Part shown: positions 35,940 through 46,125 of the stretch, piece after piece | Position numbering within the stretch: the first letter of the stretch is position 1 | Layout: each line of letters begins with the position of its first letter | NCBI GenBank assembly: GCA_041398785.1 | Contig: JAWKUA010000001.1 | Span: 434,001 to 498,000, forward strand | DNA from: Planctomycetaceae bacterium | Lineage (GTDB): Bacteria > Planctomycetota > Planctomycetia > Planctomycetales > Planctomycetaceae | Length of the DNA: 64,000 nt | Direction: 5' to 3' | Position numbers and translations under genes: made by a program | Notes under the pieces: generated by a model | Seen by the model: the letters and a program-made list of their open reading frames with translations, nothing else | Databases searched by the model: none | What the model was told of the DNA's origin: nothing

Positions 35940-36270
35940 GTTGCCGATCGGAGCACCACGGTCGGTGCATCGTCGATCGCGTTGACCGTGAGCGAAATCG
36001 TGTCTTCCACGAACAACCCGGTCGGCGTGCTCGTGTCGGTCGCCCGGATCACGATCGACGCCGTGCCGTTCTGATCCGGCAGGAAGTCGAGCGTGAGAAT
36101 TGTGCCGCTGATCGATGCGTTCACCAGCGTCGCGTTGCTGTTCGACGTCACGCTGAACGACAGCGAATCACCGTTCGTGGCGATGTCCACGTCGCCGAAC
36201 ACCGTCGACAGATGATCGTCGTCGACACCGCGTCTTCGTTCACCGTCACGTTGCCGATCGGAGCCACCAC
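35665..36270 (-). repeat. Two tandem ~290-bp copies of a cadherin-like (tandem-95) coding repeat
   Basis: Bases 35978-36270 and 35665-35959 are near-identical direct copies encoding the same unit (VFGDVDIATN, TSNSNATLVNAS, LPDQNGTASIVIRATDTSTP). Side by side, the first copy lacks one base at about 36,213 (GACAGATGATCG against GACAGATCGACCG), and the second lacks one C at about 35,954 (GGAGCACCAC against GGAGCCACCAC). Each loss matches a frame change in the gene. The short open frame 35936-36202 is the part between the two lesions. Confidence 0.9.
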
Positions 36271-39200
36271 CGTCGGCGTGTCGTCGACGGCGGTGATGTC
36301 GACGTTGATTGTGCCGAGCGAAATGTCGGTGCCGCCGCCGAATCCGGTATTTCCGCCGTCGTTGATTGCGACGGCGATTATGTCTGTGCCGTTATGGTTG
36401 GCCGTCGGATGCAGATACGACACGTTCGTCGTGGTTGCCAGGTACGCGTTCAAATCTGTCAGCGTTCCGGTCAGCGTAATAGCGCTGGAGCCATTGTATC
36501 CGACGATGATCCCGGTTCCGCCGGCTGCTGTAAGATTGCCGGCACCGGCGGTCAGCTTCAACGTCAGCGAACCGGAATTGGCGTCCGGGTCGGCCAGAGT
36601 GATCGCCGACAAATCGATGGACGTGGCAACGTCTTCGGTGACCGTAACATTCGCCGGAAGACTGCCACTGTTGTATGGATTGTCGTTGACGGCCGTCAGA
36701 GTCAGAGTCGCCGTGGCCGTGTTACTGGTTCCGCCGTCGCCGTCCGTCAGCACGACGCTTACCACGCGAGCACCCGGCGCGGGATTGTCTGTGACGTTAC
36801 GGATTGCGATTCCTCGATACACCGCCAGCACGTCCGACAGATAAGCGCTGGTATTGAAGGTGACCGTCAACGGCCCGTTGGTATTATTCCCGGCGATCGT
36901 GCCAATAGTGATACCACCCACGACGACATTACTGCCGACCACCGACGCGCCATAGTTGGGGATGATTGTCAGAAGATCGCTGCCATCGCTGCCGGACGAA
37001 ATCGTCACGGTCAGGACGCCCCCGTCGAAGTCACTGCCGTCGACATCTGCAATCAGTTTCGTTGTGAACGCCGCCGCGCCGCTGCCTTCGGCGTACCCAA
37101 TATTCGCCCCGTTATCGACAACCGGAGCATCGTTGACCGATGCCACCGACACGTCAAAGCTGTCGGCATGAGTCAACCCGCCGCCATCCGTAGCCAGCAC
37201 ACTGATCGTGTCCGTGCCGTTCCAGTTGGCGTTGCCCAGGTAGCTTAGCGTTGCCAGCGTGGAATTGATGTCGACCTGAGTTCCGTTGACGGTCAGAGTC
37301 GACGTGCCGTTGATTCCCGCACTAATCGAAGCGACTCCCTGCAGAGTGACCGTCAGCGATCCGCTTCCCGCCGAAAGCTGAACACTGGTCACATTGGTGT
37401 CGGCATCAGACACTGAAAGTCCGCTGATCGACAGTGATGTGTCTTCCTGAGCCGATTGAGTTCCCGGCACACTGATCACCGGCCCGACGTTCACAGCGAA
37501 CTCATTGCCGAATTCCGATGTCCCAATCCCAGCCAGCGTCGCCGTCGCCACCAGGGAATCGGTGTTCAGGACACCGGCGGCCGCCAGCACGCCACTGAAC
37601 CGCCCGGTGGCATCGGTCGTCAGGAAGCCGATGTATGTCTGCCCTTCGCCGCTGCCGTCACTGACAAAGAACTCGATACGTGCATTGGCAAAGTCCGTGT
37701 CGCCTGGAGCTGCTCCGACGTAACCGGCCAGAGTCAGGTTTCCGCCAACCAGATTGGCCATGGTCACAATCGGGTGGTCGATGCCTTCGTTGGGTGCCGT
37801 CGGATCAAGCAGACCGTCGTTGACATCCGTTTCGAATACATCAAGGCCGCCATCGCCGTTATTGTACACGGAGTTCATCGAGAACACGGCATTATTGGCG
37901 TCGTCGTAACCGCTCGCACCATCGCCTCGAGCATGAATGCCGAACAGATTGTCGTGCACAATGTTGTAGCGAACCGTGACGTCGTTGGATCCGAATCCGG
38001 CCGCGATCGCGGCGTATCCCGTTGTGTCTCGGACCGTGTTATTCTCAATGGCGATGTTCGTGTAAGGTCCGTAGAACGTCCCGATGCCGAAACCGTTCAT
38101 CACGCCGTGAACCAGATTGCCCGACACAAGTAAATTGTCGCCGTACGCGCTGATGCCGAACTTGAACTGCCCGTCGGCTTCGTTGCCGATGATGTTGACG
38201 CCGGTCGAATCCGTTGTGCCCAGCACATTGACGACGTCGGAGCCTCCGTAGCCAAAGTAGTTGTGCTGAACTGTTCCGCCGTTGACTGAGTTCAGGGCCA
38301 GAAACGTCGCATTTGTGCCTGTGTCGCCATACTTCGTGCCGTCGGCCGAGACGCCGAACAGTGAATCTGCAATTGTGGAATTTGCTCCGTAGATCCCAGC
38401 CAGAGCACTCGTGGTGCTGCCGTCTGAAAGCTTCCGAAGAGCAAGGTCGCGCAGTTCGAAATCGTCACCATTGGCAACGATCACACGTGTGGATGTCGCT
38501 GCTCCGACAACTTCCAGTTCCGTACGTTCGAACTGAGTAATTGTCACATCGTCGCCGGTTCCGAGCACTCCGTCGGCCCCCAGACCCACCGTGCCGCCGC
38601 TGCCGATCTGGCCAGCGTTCGAATTCAAAACGGTTGCGCCGTCCGCTGCGTCGTATGCCGTTCCGTCAATGACGGTGCCCGTGTCGTTCAATGGATTCAG
38701 CGAGCTGGTCAATTGAATCGACCACCAATCGTTGCCGCTTCCGTCGCTCGTGTTCGTCGCGACGCCCGGAACGAATCGCATCACATTCGCACCGACAATT
38801 GCATTCGCGTTGGTCACGAACTGCCGCAGACTGCCCTGAACACTGCGATTTTCACCGCCTACATCGTCGCCGTCACGAACACCGGTCACGACATTGAAAC
38901 TGAAACCCGCGTCGATATTGCCCACATCGCTGCCGTTGACGCCAACTCGGGTGACGTGCTCAGCAGTCATCAGCGAGCTGGCATCGTCGGAGACATCCGC
39001 CGTGCGGCCACCAAACAACGCTCCACTGCTGCCGAGGAAGTCCGCACCGCTGGCCGCTCCGGCCACGCCGTAAGTTTGTTCTGCCCAGATGTCCGTCGGA
39101 GCAAACGTGGCATTCAAGCCGGCACCTGGCGCAATCGTTCGCGAATCCACCACGACGAAATACGTATCATCGGCCAGACTGTTGAACCGATAAAAACCAT

Positions 39201-40563
39201 TCACGTCTGTGGTCGTGCTGGCGACGAGCGTGTCGGCCGCCGAAATCGCGTCATCGTTGTCGACGTCTTGATACAGGTAGACAGTCACGTTCGACAGCAG
39301 GACTGCATCGCCCAACTGAGCATCACCGTTGACGTCTTCAAAGATATTTCCTTCGATGCGATGCGCGTCGTTGACATCGATCGTCATCGTATTCGGGGTC
39401 GGATCGATGTCGACTCCACCGTTGGCCGTGCCACCATCGTCGCGTACCTGGAAGCTGAACGAATCATAGCCAATACCGCTAGCTCCAGCCACCGGTCGGA
39501 ACTTGAGTTGCCCGGCCTGAATAATCGGAGCCGTGACCGCCTGTCCGATTGTCAGCGCTTCGCCAGCGTCAATGACGCCGTCATCATTCACATCGACGAA
39601 CAACGTTCCGTTGGATGCAAATGTCGTGAGGATTACCGACTGGAGATTGTCGCCGTCGACGTCTGAGAAACCGAAATCGCCGGTCGAGAACACATAATCC
39701 TGATCGCGAACCGTTGCCACGGTATTGTCCGCGCCGGAAGGAGCATCGTTCACGGCCGTCACATCCACCTGAACTGTCACCGCAGAGGACGATTCCAGCC
39801 CGCCGTCATCTTTCGCGACAACGGAAAACGCGGTCAGAGTTCCATTGGCGCTGGCTGCCGGAGTCCAATAAGCATTGTTCGAAGCGTCGATCGTGTCGTT
39901 GGTTCCGGCGGCCCATGCCGTGGCCGTTCCGGCGCTGGTGCCGATTTTCAGAGTGCCGGACGAAACGCTCTTCACGACAAACGCGATCACCGTGCCGTCC
40001 ACGTCCGTTTCGTCCCCCTGAGCCGCCAGTTCGGCAGACGTGACTTCGACTTCCGCGTCTTCCAGAGTCGTGTCCACCGGTGCAGAAAACGCGGTAAGTG
40101 TCGGAGCCGTGTTTGTTCCGCTGACGGTGATGGTGCTGACAGCGGTCGCTCCGTTCAGACCGCCTGCGTCCTGCGGAATGAAGTTCAACTGACGGTTGCC
40201 TGCTGTCGGATTCAGCGACGTATTTTCATACTGAACCGTGCGAATCAGGGCTTCAAGATCCGCCTGAGGCGCCGCGCCGCCGGCGTTGTTGGCGATCGTG
40301 AAACCGCTGCCGTCGAAGTCGAGTTCAAACGTTGTGCTGCCGACAGTTGTTGTTGTTGTCAGACCGGTTCCAAATGCGAACGTCACGCCATCGATCGTGA
40401 CTCGCTCGCTCGTTCCATCCACGAAACCGGCGAGATTCAGACCCAGCCCCAGATACGTTGTGTTGTCAACGTCGCTCAGCGTCGCATCGCTGTCCGTAAC
40501 GCTGACCGGTCCGGGCGCCTTCCGTGAACGTGTTCGAGAAATCGTGGCCCGCACCGTCTGCAC
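36148..40563 (-). CDS. Giant surface protein, fragment with SdrD-B-like, beta-helix and cadherin-like domains
   Basis: In this 1471-residue frame, cadherin-like repeats with VNDAP joints are followed by an SdrD/CNA-B-like domain at about 398-475 (EGNIFEDVNGDAQLGDA, DVNGFYRFNSLADDTYFVVV). A right-handed beta-helix region at about 695-930 (VNIIGNEADGQFKFGISAYG, IAIENNTVRDTTGYAAI) and further Ig/cadherin repeats (SGLSVSDADTNVTSVQLSAG) come next. It ends at GNVTVNEDAVSTTI, the start of a tandem-95-type repeat unit, where one missing base near 36,213 throws the frame. The first ~15 residues are out-of-frame translation. Confidence 0.7.
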   Translation of the reverse strand: MQTVRATISRTRSRKAPGPVSVTDSDATLSDVDNTTYLGLGLNLAGFVDGTSERVTIDGVTFAFGTGLTTTTTVGSTTFELDFDGSGFTIANNAGGAAPQADLEALIRTVQYENTSLNPTAGNRQLNFIPQDAGGLNGATAVSTITVSGTNTAPTLTAFSAPVDTTLEDAEVEVTSAELAAQGDETDVDGTVIAFVVKSVSSGTLKIGTSAGTATAWAAGTNDTIDASNNAYWTPAASANGTLTAFSVVAKDDGGLESSSAVTVQVDVTAVNDAPSGADNTVATVRDQDYVFSTGDFGFSDVDGDNLQSVILTTFASNGTLFVDVNDDGVIDAGEALTIGQAVTAPIIQAGQLKFRPVAGASGIGYDSFSFQVRDDGGTANGGVDIDPTPNTMTIDVNDAHRIEGNIFEDVNGDAQLGDAVLLSNVTVYLYQDVDNDDAISAADTLVASTTTDVNGFYRFNSLADDTYFVVVDSRTIAPGAGLNATFAPTDIWAEQTYGVAGAASGADFLGSSGALFGGRTADVSDDASSLMTAEHVTRVGVNGSDVGNIDAGFSFNVVTGVRDGDDVGGENRSVQGSLRQFVTNANAIVGANVMRFVPGVATNTSDGSGNDWWSIQLTSSLNPLNDTGTVIDGTAYDAADGATVLNSNAGQIGSGGTVGLGADGVLGTGDDVTITQFERTELEVVGAATSTRVIVANGDDFELRDLALRKLSDGSTTSALAGIYGANSTIADSLFGVSADGTKYGDTGTNATFLALNSVNGGTVQHNYFGYGGSDVVNVLGTTDSTGVNIIGNEADGQFKFGISAYGDNLLVSGNLVHGVMNGFGIGTFYGPYTNIAIENNTVRDTTGYAAIAAGFGSNDVTVRYNIVHDNLFGIHARGDGASGYDDANNAVFSMNSVYNNGDGGLDVFETDVNDGLLDPTAPNEGIDHPIVTMANLVGGNLTLAGYVGAAPGDTDFANARIEFFVSDGSGEGQTYIGFLTTDATGRFSGVLAAAGVLNTDSLVATATLAGIGTSEFGNEFAVNVGPVISVPGTQSAQEDTSLSISGLSVSDADTNVTSVQLSAGSGSLTVTLQGVASISAGINGTSTLTVNGTQVDINSTLATLSYLGNANWNGTDTISVLATDGGGLTHADSFDVSVASVNDAPVVDNGANIGYAEGSGAAAFTTKLIADVDGSDFDGGVLTVTISSGSDGSDLLTIIPNYGASVVGSNVVVGGITIGTIAGNNTNGPLTVTFNTSAYLSDVLAVYRGIAIRNVTDNPAPGARVVSVVLTDGDGGTSNTATATLTLTAVNDNPYNSGSLPANVTVTEDVATSIDLSAITLADPDANSGSLTLKLTAGAGNLTAAGGTGIIVGYNGSSAITLTGTLTDLNAYLATTTNVSYLHPTANHNGTDIIAVAINDGGNTGFGGGTDISLGTINVDITAVDDTPTVVAPIGNVTVNEDAVSTTIICRRCSATWTSPRTVIRCRSA

Positions 40564-40617
40564 CGTTCAGGTCCAGCACCGGAGCGTCGTTCAGCGGCGC
40601 GATCGTGACGCTGCGCG

Positions 40618-43600
40618 TCAGCGTATTGAATTCAACGCGCCGTCGCTGACGGTGTAGCTGACTGTACGCGGACTCGTGTCCGGATTCTCGCTCGTGTTTT
40701 CGTAGCTCACCAGACGCAGAGCCGCCTGAAACTGAGCGACCGTGGCCGGTCCGGTCAGTGTCAGAGTACCGGTTCCGGAATCCCACGAACCGGTGATCTG
40801 AGCCGTGTCGGAAAACGAAAGAACGTCTTCCGTGCTCAGATAATTGCCGGTGATCTGCACCGTTGCCGACGTCAGATTCAGATTGTCGACGTCGCTGAGT
40901 GTCAGTGTCGAGGTGATCGCCATCGGCCCGTCGTTTTCCATGTACGGCAGAGCCGTACCTTCGACGGATGACATTACCGGTGCGTCGTTCACGGCAACCA
41001 GCGTGACGGTCGATATCGTATTCACGGTTGCCGTATCTGTGCCTCCACCGTCGTCGGTCAGCGTCACCAGAGTGACATCGCGAGTTCCGTTGACGATCGC
41101 ATCGCTGGTGTTGCTGTAGAAGATGTCGGCCAGCATTTTCTCCGCTTCGTCATGCGGGAAGCCGCTGCCGCGCGTGACGTTGGTGACCGCGGCCGTCGCT
41201 GAGGAAGCCACCACTTCATTCGTGCCGTGGCCGTCGGTGTACGATGCTTCCACCGTGATGACCGTGCCCACTTCCGCTTCCGTCAGCGTATACGTGGTTC
41301 CGGTGCCGACCGTTGCGCCATCGGCTTTCCACGTGTACGTGATCGCGCCCAGACCATCCGCATCCGCCAGCGTGTTGCTCGCTGTCAGCGTATCACCCTG
41401 CGCCGGAGTCGTGTTGTCGATCGTGACCGAGCCGGTGGGCGCGTCGTTGACCGGTGTGACGGTAAAGCTGAACGATCCCGTCACCGGAGTCGAACCGTTT
41501 TCGCCGCCGTCGGCCAGAGAAAAGTCAAAGGCGTCGCTCGTCGTTTCGCCGCCGTTGTGATCGTACGTCAGCAGGTTGTCGTCGATATCCTGCTGAGTAA
41601 ACGTGTCGTTCAGACCGATCGCCGAACCGTTCAGCCTAAGCGTGCCGTTGCCGACATTGGACGTGATCGTCCAGGTTAGTTCGATTCCGTCGTCGTCCGG
41701 GTCGCCTTCATTCAGCATCGCTGTCGTGATGATATTCGCGGTCGAACCTTCCAGCACCGTTGTTCCGGTGTTGGTGGCAATCGTCGGTGACTGGTTGGAA
41801 TTCGTGACGGTCACGCGAAGATCGGGCGTGAAGTCCGGATACGCCGGGCCAACAATGCCCGCTGCGTAGTCGTCGATGTAGGCTCCGGTGGAACCGTCAT
41901 ATCGCCGAATGACATTGTTGTTCTGATCAGCCACGTACAGGTTGCCATCCGGGCCGAAGTCCAGACCGGCCGCGAGCCCCAGTCCGCCCGTACCGTTGGC
42001 GATGAACGTCGAAATCGCGCCCGTTGTCGAGTTCACTCGCATCACGCCGCTGGTGCTGCCGACGTAAATGTTGCCATCCGAACCAAACGTCAGATCTTCC
42101 GCACCGCTGATGCTGCCCACCACGAAACCGGTATCCAACGCTCCCGTGATGCCGTCATAGCGCAGGACTCCGGCACTGCCTCGATTGGCCACATACAGCT
42201 TGCCATCCGGACCAAACTGCAGCCCCAGCGGACTGCTCAGCCCGGACGCCACAAAGTCATCGATCCAGGCACCTGTGGTGCCGTTGAACCGCACAATCTT
42301 TCCCGCGCCGTAGTCCGCGACGTACAAATGGCCGTCCGGTCCGTAAGCAATGCCGCCGGGATTGTTCAGATCAGGGTCACTCGCCGCGACGAAGTCACCA
42401 ACCAGAGTTCCATCGGGCTGATATTTCAAAATGTTGCCGGAATCGACTCCGCTGACCAGGTAATTGCCATTTGGCATCAGCACGATGCTCGCGTGCCCAC
42501 TGATTCCGTCCGTCGACGGTGCGAAGCTGCCCAGCGACGTGCCGCTGTAACCGCTGAACTGCGACACATATTCGCCACCGTACGCCGGAGCCAGCATCGT
42601 CGCATTGAAGTACTGACCGTCCTCGTCAATCGCGCTAACCGTGATGTCGAAGGTCAGTCCGGCGAGAATGCTCGAGTACACGTGAGTCACACTGGCCGGA
42701 TCGCCGACATACGTGTCAATCGAACCATCGCCCCAGTTGACTATCCAACTGCTGATGGAATCGTTGCCGGGATCCGTGTCCGTCAGAGTCAGCGTATAGG
42801 TGGCTCCACCACCAGCGGTCGCCGTACCGGTCGCAGTCAACGTCGGCGCGACGTTGTTGACGGTGACGGTTGTGGACGAGGATACGAGTCCCCCCTTGCC
42901 ATCGTCCACCTGCAGACGGATCGTATACGAACCATCATCGTCAACGCCCAGGCCATACAATGTCGCCCAGCTCACCGATTCGGTGGCGTTGTTGGTAACC
43001 AAGTCGTCGTAAAGCCCGTCATTGTCCAGGTCCCAGCGGTAGGTCAGCGTATCGCCATCGACGTCACCGGAACCGCTTGCATCCAGACTCAGTGAATCGC
43101 CTTCATTGATCGTGTACGGTCCACCGAGATCGGCCGTGGGATCATCGTTTTGAGCCGTCACATTGAACGTGATCGTATTGCTGCTCGGATCACGGTTCAC
43201 GCCACCGTTGGCCGTGCCGCCGTTGTCCTGCACCTGGAAGTCGAAGCCGGCGTAATTCGTGCCGTTGTCATCCGGATCCGGTTCGTAAGTCAGCAGACCC
43301 AAATCAATATCGCTCTTGAGAATCCAGTTATTGGCCGCGAACGTCGACCCGTTGAACTTGAGCTGCCCAGCTCCAGGCAGCGTCATGATCCAGACGCGAT
43401 TGAACGCATTGCCGTCGACGTCGCTGAATCCAAAATCGGCTGCCGTGAGTGTGTACGTGGCGTCTTCGTTAATCGTAATCGTCTTGTCAGTGCCGCTCGG
43501 AGCGTCATTGACGGCCGTCATTGTCACGGTCGTTGTGGCAACCTGACTGGTGTTGACTCCATCGCTGGCGACAAATGTGATGCTGCGAGCGGTCGTGGCT

Positions 43601-44865
43601 GGAGCGTCGGACGAATTGTTGTACGTGATCGACTTGAGCACCGTCAGATAGTTCGCAACCGTATCATTGCCGCTCAGCGTCAGAACGCCCGTTCCCGAGT
43701 TGTAAATCGCCGTGATGCTCGTGCCACTCGTATTCACTGCGAGAACTTCTGCAATGCCGTCGAGCTGATTGGTAATTGTCACTGTGAGTGATGACAGGTT
43801 TGAGCTGTCCGGATCGTCCAGAGTGGCGTCGCTGTCCACAATCGAGACCGCTCCGGCGCCTTCGGTCCAGCTCGCCGCGAAATCAAGGCCGGACGCGGCC
43901 GAATCATTGGCATCAAGATCGAGGACGGGGGCCGGAGAAATCACGGCCACCTGGTGATTCGGTGCGAAGACCAGCGATGTCGGTCCATCCAGTCCGCCTG
44001 TGCCCGTACTCACGTAGTCGCCGATCAGTGTCCCCGTCGAGCCGTCGAAAACGAGAATTTCGTCCTGCGTGAAATTGGACACGTACAGATTGCCGTCCGG
44101 GCCGAACTCCAGACCGATCGATTCGCCGAGCCCGCCGCTGCCGACGGCAACAAAATCGTCGATGAAGGCACCCGTCGAGCCGTCGAATCGCTTGATAACG
44201 CTGTTCGTACCGCTGACATACAGATTGCCATCCGGACCGAACGCGAAATCTCCCGGCCCGTTCAGTCCGCCGCTGGCTGTCGCCACGAATGTGTCGACAA
44301 AGGCACCGGTGTCAGCGTCGTATCGCAGAATAGCATCGGTGTTGTAGCTGGACACGTACAGATAGCCGTCGCTGCGAAACTGCAACGCCGTCGGTGCATC
44401 GACGCCACCACTGCCGGCGGTCACGAAGGTTCCAAGAAACGTGCCGGTTGTTCCGTCGTACTTCAGGACCTCGTCGGTGAACTGGCTGCTGACATACAGA
44501 TTGCCGTCCGCGCCGAACGCCAGCCCGGCTGCTCGGTCGAGTCCTCCGCTGCCGGCGGCAACAAATGTATCCACGAAGGCACCGGTTGCCGCGTTGTAGC
44601 GGACGACGTTGTCGGACCCGTGTCCAGCGGCGTACAGTAGGCCGTCCGGACCGATCACGACCGCGTACGCATTCGTCAGCTCGGCACCGCTGAAGAACTG
44701 AGAGAAACTGCCGTCGGAACCGGCGTAACGATACAGCCCTTCTCCGGTCAGGAATGCCGAGGCGACGATCAGGTCATTCGAGAAGTGGTCGCCGGTTCCG
44801 TCCGTGGCCGTGACAAGAATGTCAAACGTCCGACCGATGTCGCCTGAGGCATACGTGTGAGTCAC
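40618..44865 (-). CDS. Giant surface protein, central fragment: two NHL-like propellers, PKD and cadherin-like domains
   Basis: In this 1415-residue frame, residues about 40-310 form a first NHL/SMP-30-like propeller of repeated lines such as LQFRSDGYLYVSSYNTDAIL and LEFGPDGNLYVSNFTQDEIL. A cadherin-like stretch follows, then a PKD-type domain at about 575-675 (GSGDVDGDTLTYRWDLDNDG) and another PKD-like module with WIVNWGDGSIDTYVGD. A second propeller (about 755-1010; LQFGPDGKLYVANRGSAGVL) and several cadherin/CSPG-like repeats (DAFDFSLADGG, TPVNDAP) come after it. The first Met has no ribosome site, and coding continues upstream in another frame past 44.94 kb. It ends SDGALNSIR, where the next frame takes over with LTRSVTIAPLNDAPVLDL. 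Confidence 0.7.
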   Translation of the reverse strand: MTHTYASGDIGRTFDILVTATDGTGDHFSNDLIVASAFLTGEGLYRYAGSDGSFSQFFSGAELTNAYAVVIGPDGLLYAAGHGSDNVVRYNAATGAFVDTFVAAGSGGLDRAAGLAFGADGNLYVSSQFTDEVLKYDGTTGTFLGTFVTAGSGGVDAPTALQFRSDGYLYVSSYNTDAILRYDADTGAFVDTFVATASGGLNGPGDFAFGPDGNLYVSGTNSVIKRFDGSTGAFIDDFVAVGSGGLGESIGLEFGPDGNLYVSNFTQDEILVFDGSTGTLIGDYVSTGTGGLDGPTSLVFAPNHQVAVISPAPVLDLDANDSAASGLDFAASWTEGAGAVSIVDSDATLDDPDSSNLSSLTVTITNQLDGIAEVLAVNTSGTSITAIYNSGTGVLTLSGNDTVANYLTVLKSITYNNSSDAPATTARSITFVASDGVNTSQVATTTVTMTAVNDAPSGTDKTITINEDATYTLTAADFGFSDVDGNAFNRVWIMTLPGAGQLKFNGSTFAANNWILKSDIDLGLLTYEPDPDDNGTNYAGFDFQVQDNGGTANGGVNRDPSSNTITFNVTAQNDDPTADLGGPYTINEGDSLSLDASGSGDVDGDTLTYRWDLDNDGLYDDLVTNNATESVSWATLYGLGVDDDGSYTIRLQVDDGKGGLVSSSTTVTVNNVAPTLTATGTATAGGGATYTLTLTDTDPGNDSISSWIVNWGDGSIDTYVGDPASVTHVYSSILAGLTFDITVSAIDEDGQYFNATMLAPAYGGEYVSQFSGYSGTSLGSFAPSTDGISGHASIVLMPNGNYLVSGVDSGNILKYQPDGTLVGDFVAASDPDLNNPGGIAYGPDGHLYVADYGAGKIVRFNGTTGAWIDDFVASGLSSPLGLQFGPDGKLYVANRGSAGVLRYDGITGALDTGFVVGSISGAEDLTFGSDGNIYVGSTSGVMRVNSTTGAISTFIANGTGGLGLAAGLDFGPDGNLYVADQNNNVIRRYDGSTGAYIDDYAAGIVGPAYPDFTPDLRVTVTNSNQSPTIATNTGTTVLEGSTANIITTAMLNEGDPDDDGIELTWTITSNVGNGTLRLNGSAIGLNDTFTQQDIDDNLLTYDHNGGETTSDAFDFSLADGGENGSTPVTGSFSFTVTPVNDAPTGSVTIDNTTPAQGDTLTASNTLADADGLGAITYTWKADGATVGTGTTYTLTEAEVGTVITVEASYTDGHGTNEVVASSATAAVTNVTRGSGFPHDEAEKMLADIFYSNTSDAIVNGTRDVTLVTLTDDGGGTDTATVNTISTVTLVAVNDAPVMSSVEGTALPYMENDGPMAITSTLTLSDVDNLNLTSATVQITGNYLSTEDVLSFSDTAQITGSWDSGTGTLTLTGPATVAQFQAALRLVSYENTSENPDTSPRTVSYTVSDGALNSIR

Positions 44866-46125
44866 CGAGGACGGATCACCTGCGATGGTCTCGATCGTCC
44901 CGTCTCCCCAGTTGATCGTCCAGATTGTGGCATCTTCGTCAAAGCGCTCAGGTTGAGCGTAAAGCTGTTGCCCGACACAGCCGTCGCTGACCCGCCGGCA
45001 CTGACCGAGGTGATCGCGACATCCGTCACTGCGACGCTGATGTCCTGCACATCCGTCCCGCCGTTGCCGTCGCTGACCTGGACCTGCACGTCGTAAACAT
45101 TATCGCCACCGACGTCCGTCGGGGCTTTCAAAAGTCCGGGGCACTTACGAATGTCAGCTCACCGGTCGAGCTGTTGATTGCGAACTTCGCTGCGTCCTCC
45201 CGCCGCTTATTGAGGAATAGACTAGGGTGCCTCCATCAACGTCAGTGCTGGTGATCGTGGTGACAGCGGTGGAGTTCCTGTTGCAGTTCCGCATTGATCG
45301 ACGCAGTTGGGCCACCACCATCTGAGCTGATCACTGGATCCGGCGTTTCCCGTCACAACCAGACTGATGCCGTGTCGGTCGCTGTTGAAGAATGCCGTGT
45401 TGCCGCTCCAGTTAACAGACCCATCATTGTTTGAGAACGAAGCGGTGCTGAAACTGTCCAGAACAGTTTCCGTCCCGTCACGAGGACATTGCTGGTCCGG
45501 TCCCATGCCCGAACGTAATCGCACTGGCAATCGTTCCGCTAAAGCCGGCATTCGGTTGAAAGTAGACGCGAGTCTGAGAATCCGCACGCCAGCAGACGGG
45601 CGTTGGAAGAACTGACGGAACCAAGAGCTGCCCACGTTGCACCATTGTTGATCGAGTACCACCACGATCCATTTGTTGCGTCGGCCGCCGTGACTGCGAT
45701 GCCGGTGTAGGAACCGGCGGTGTCCGTGACGTTGTCCACCTGCCCCGACGGAGTGGCAAGATCCACAAGGCTGGAAATCAACGTCCCAACCGCACCACTT
45801 GGGGCTCCTGAGTTTTGAGCGACGGACGTCAGAGCCGGGCCCCGGTGTTGTCGAGTACCGGAGCCGTATTCAGTTCGTACGAACCAATGTCCGGTGCGGA
45901 GTCACGCACAAAACCGCGAATGTCTGTTGACGGTGCTCCAGTAGGATTGCCACCGTCCTGAGCCTGTCCACCGGCACTCACGACGTAGTAGGAATGGCCG
46001 GTGACGGAATCTGTTGAGACTGCCGGCAGCGTGATCGCCCCGGAAAAGTCCGTCCCGGCCAAAGTAAATCCGGAGGAGGACTCAATAATGTTGTGTCCGG
46101 CAGCTGGTGATGTTTCCCTTAGCAT
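44862..46125 (-). pseudogene. Giant surface protein, shattered segment between beta-helix and propeller regions
   Basis: Coding sequence continues here in short pieces: 45829-46125 (GFTLAGTDFSGAITLPAVST, ending SYELNTAPVLDN), 45539-45781 (SSLVDLATPSGQVDNVTDTA, ATNGSWWYSINNGATWAALG), 45222-45665 (SFSTASFSNNDGSVNWSGN) and 44862-45131 (GGDNVYDVQVQVSDGNGGTD). All resemble cadherin-like or Ig-like surface modules. At least five frame changes occur in 1.2 kb, the densest in the gene. In-frame continuity with both neighbours at the protein level supports one original reading frame. Confidence 0.6.
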
